Shown: in pieces, positions 20,653 to 21,345 of the stretch
Numbering within the stretch: position 1 is the first letter of the stretch
How the letters are laid out: the number at the start of each line of letters is the position of its first letter
NCBI GenBank assembly: GCA_023426225.1
Contig: JAFABD010000100.1
Coordinates: 1-21,345 of the forward strand
DNA from: Pseudomonadota bacterium
GTDB lineage: Bacteria > Pseudomonadota > Alphaproteobacteria > Sphingomonadales > Sphingomonadaceae
Direction: 5' to 3'
Length of the DNA: 21,345 nucleotides
Notes under the pieces: generated by a model
Seen by the model: the letters and a program-made list of their open reading frames with translations, nothing else
What the model was told of the DNA's origin: nothing
Database searches by the model: none
Position numbers and translations under genes: made by a program

Positions 20653-21345
20653 TCAGGCGAGATCGGGTGCGGTCGCCTCGGTCGTGAGCCGCGCGATCGC
20701 CTCGTCGAGCGAGAGCATCGTCTGCCCCTGGCTGCCGAGCACGCGCAGCGCGACGGTGCCTTCCTCCGCCTCGCGCTTGCCGACGACGAGCAGGTTGGGA
20801 ACCTTGGCGAGCGAGTGTTCGCGCACCTTGTAGTTGATCTTCTCGTTGCGCAGGTCGCTCTCGACGCGGATGCCCGCGGCCTTGAGCCTGGCTACCGCCG
20901 CGCGGGCATAATCGTCGGCGTCGGACACGATCGTCGCGACCACCGCCTGTACCGGCGCGAGCCAGGTCGGCAGCTTGCCGGCGAAATGTTCGATCAGGAT
21001 GCCGATGAAGCGTTCGTAGGAGCCGAAGATCGCGCGGTGGAGCATCACCGGGCGATGGCGCTCGCCATCCTCGCCGATATAGGCGGCATCGAGCCGTTCG
21101 GGCAGCACGCGGTCCGACTGGATCGTGCCCACCTGCCAGGTGCGGCCGATCGCGTCGGTGAGGTGCCATTCGAGCTTCGGCGCATAGAAGGCGCCTTCGC
21201 CGGGCAGCTCTTCCCAGCCATATTCGGGCGTGGCGAGACCGGCGGCGACCACCGCGTTGCGCAGCTCGTTCTCCGCCTTGTCCCACATCTCGTCGGTGCC
21301 GAAGCGCTTTTCGGGACGAAGCGCGAGCTTGATCGCGTAGGTGAA
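20653..21345 (-). CDS. thrS: Threonyl-tRNA synthetase, C-terminal part (5' end outside window)
   Basis: The frame is open to the right edge, giving about 230 C-terminal residues. The class II motif 3 region is visible as HRPVMLHRAIFGSYERFIGI, followed by LIEHFAGKLPTWLAPVQAVV, which leads into the anticodon-binding domain (ARLKAAGIRVESDLRNEKIN, KVREHSLAKVPNLLVVGKRE). These are characteristic of ThrRS. The zinc-binding catalytic core and the editing domain lie outside the window. The thrS-infC order is the same as in E. coli, but a strong hairpin lies between them here. Confidence 0.96.
   Translation of the reverse strand, partial: FTYAIKLALRPEKRFGTDEMWDKAENELRNAVVAAGLATPEYGWEELPGEGAFYAPKLEWHLTDAIGRTWQVGTIQSDRVLPERLDAAYIGEDGERHRPVMLHRAIFGSYERFIGILIEHFAGKLPTWLAPVQAVVATIVSDADDYARAAVARLKAAGIRVESDLRNEKINYKVREHSLAKVPNLLVVGKREAEEGTVALRVLGSQGQTMLSLDEAIARLTTEATAPDLA

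Noticed and set aside
1..21345. CRISPR arrays, insertion sequences or prophage
   Set aside because: No spaced identical repeats of array type, no transposase or integrase, and no composition break were seen.

Overview
The window is about 21 kb of GC-rich chromosome with dense, mostly ordinary bacterial gene content. The gene set points to an alphaproteobacterium, most likely a sphingomonad: a FixL/FixJ pair with an FNR-type regulator, adjacent rph-rdgB, hrcA-grpE without a CIRCE element, an adrenodoxin-type ferredoxin, GlnD, and IF-3 with a non-AUG start candidate. The taxonomic call is inference from gene content and composition. I see no phage, transposon, CRISPR array or integrated element.

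Region 1 (1-7.2 kb) is an oxygen and redox module. After the 3' end of a cytochrome P450 gene, the minus strand reads, in transcription order: hemN (oxygen-independent haem synthesis), a tandem universal stress protein, a flavodoxin-fold NAD(P)H oxidoreductase, fixL (haem-PAS oxygen-sensing kinase), fixJ, a receiver-only response regulator, and an FNR/FnrN-type regulator with Fe-S cysteines. fixL/fixJ overlap by 32 bp, and receiver/fnr overlap as TGATG. A perfect FNR box (TTGAT-N4-ATCAA, 7000-7013) lies between hemN and a divergent gene for a 37-residue one-helix membrane protein with a good ribosome binding site. The locus therefore encodes a haem sensor, an iron-sulfur sensor and at least one probable target pair.

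Region 2 (7.2-11.6 kb) holds a 3-methyladenine DNA glycosylase, a 2Fe-2S ferredoxin, a lipoprotein of unknown function, and an M28 aminopeptidase translationally coupled to a TrmH/RlmB-type rRNA methyltransferase. Two copies of a 12-bp palindrome sit between the methyltransferase and the lipoprotein. Region 3 (11.6-13.4 kb) has tRNA-Tyr(GTA), bracketed by a perfect 14-bp inverted repeat, then rdgB and rph on the minus strand with a 4-bp overlap.

Region 4 (13.4-19.7 kb) is plus-strand: a DUF6438-type lipoprotein, hrcA-grpE (not followed by dnaK), a 320-bp gap with a possible heat-shock-type promoter, a DUF1003 membrane protein, glnD (nitrogen sensor) and a VOC-family protein. Region 5 (19.7-21.3 kb) is minus-strand: thrS (5' part outside the window), then infC. 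The infC ribosome binding site is positioned for an ATA start codon, and its leader has three mutually complementary arms. rpmI-rplT do not follow infC. Many genes end in strong GC-rich hairpins, mostly without a T-tract.
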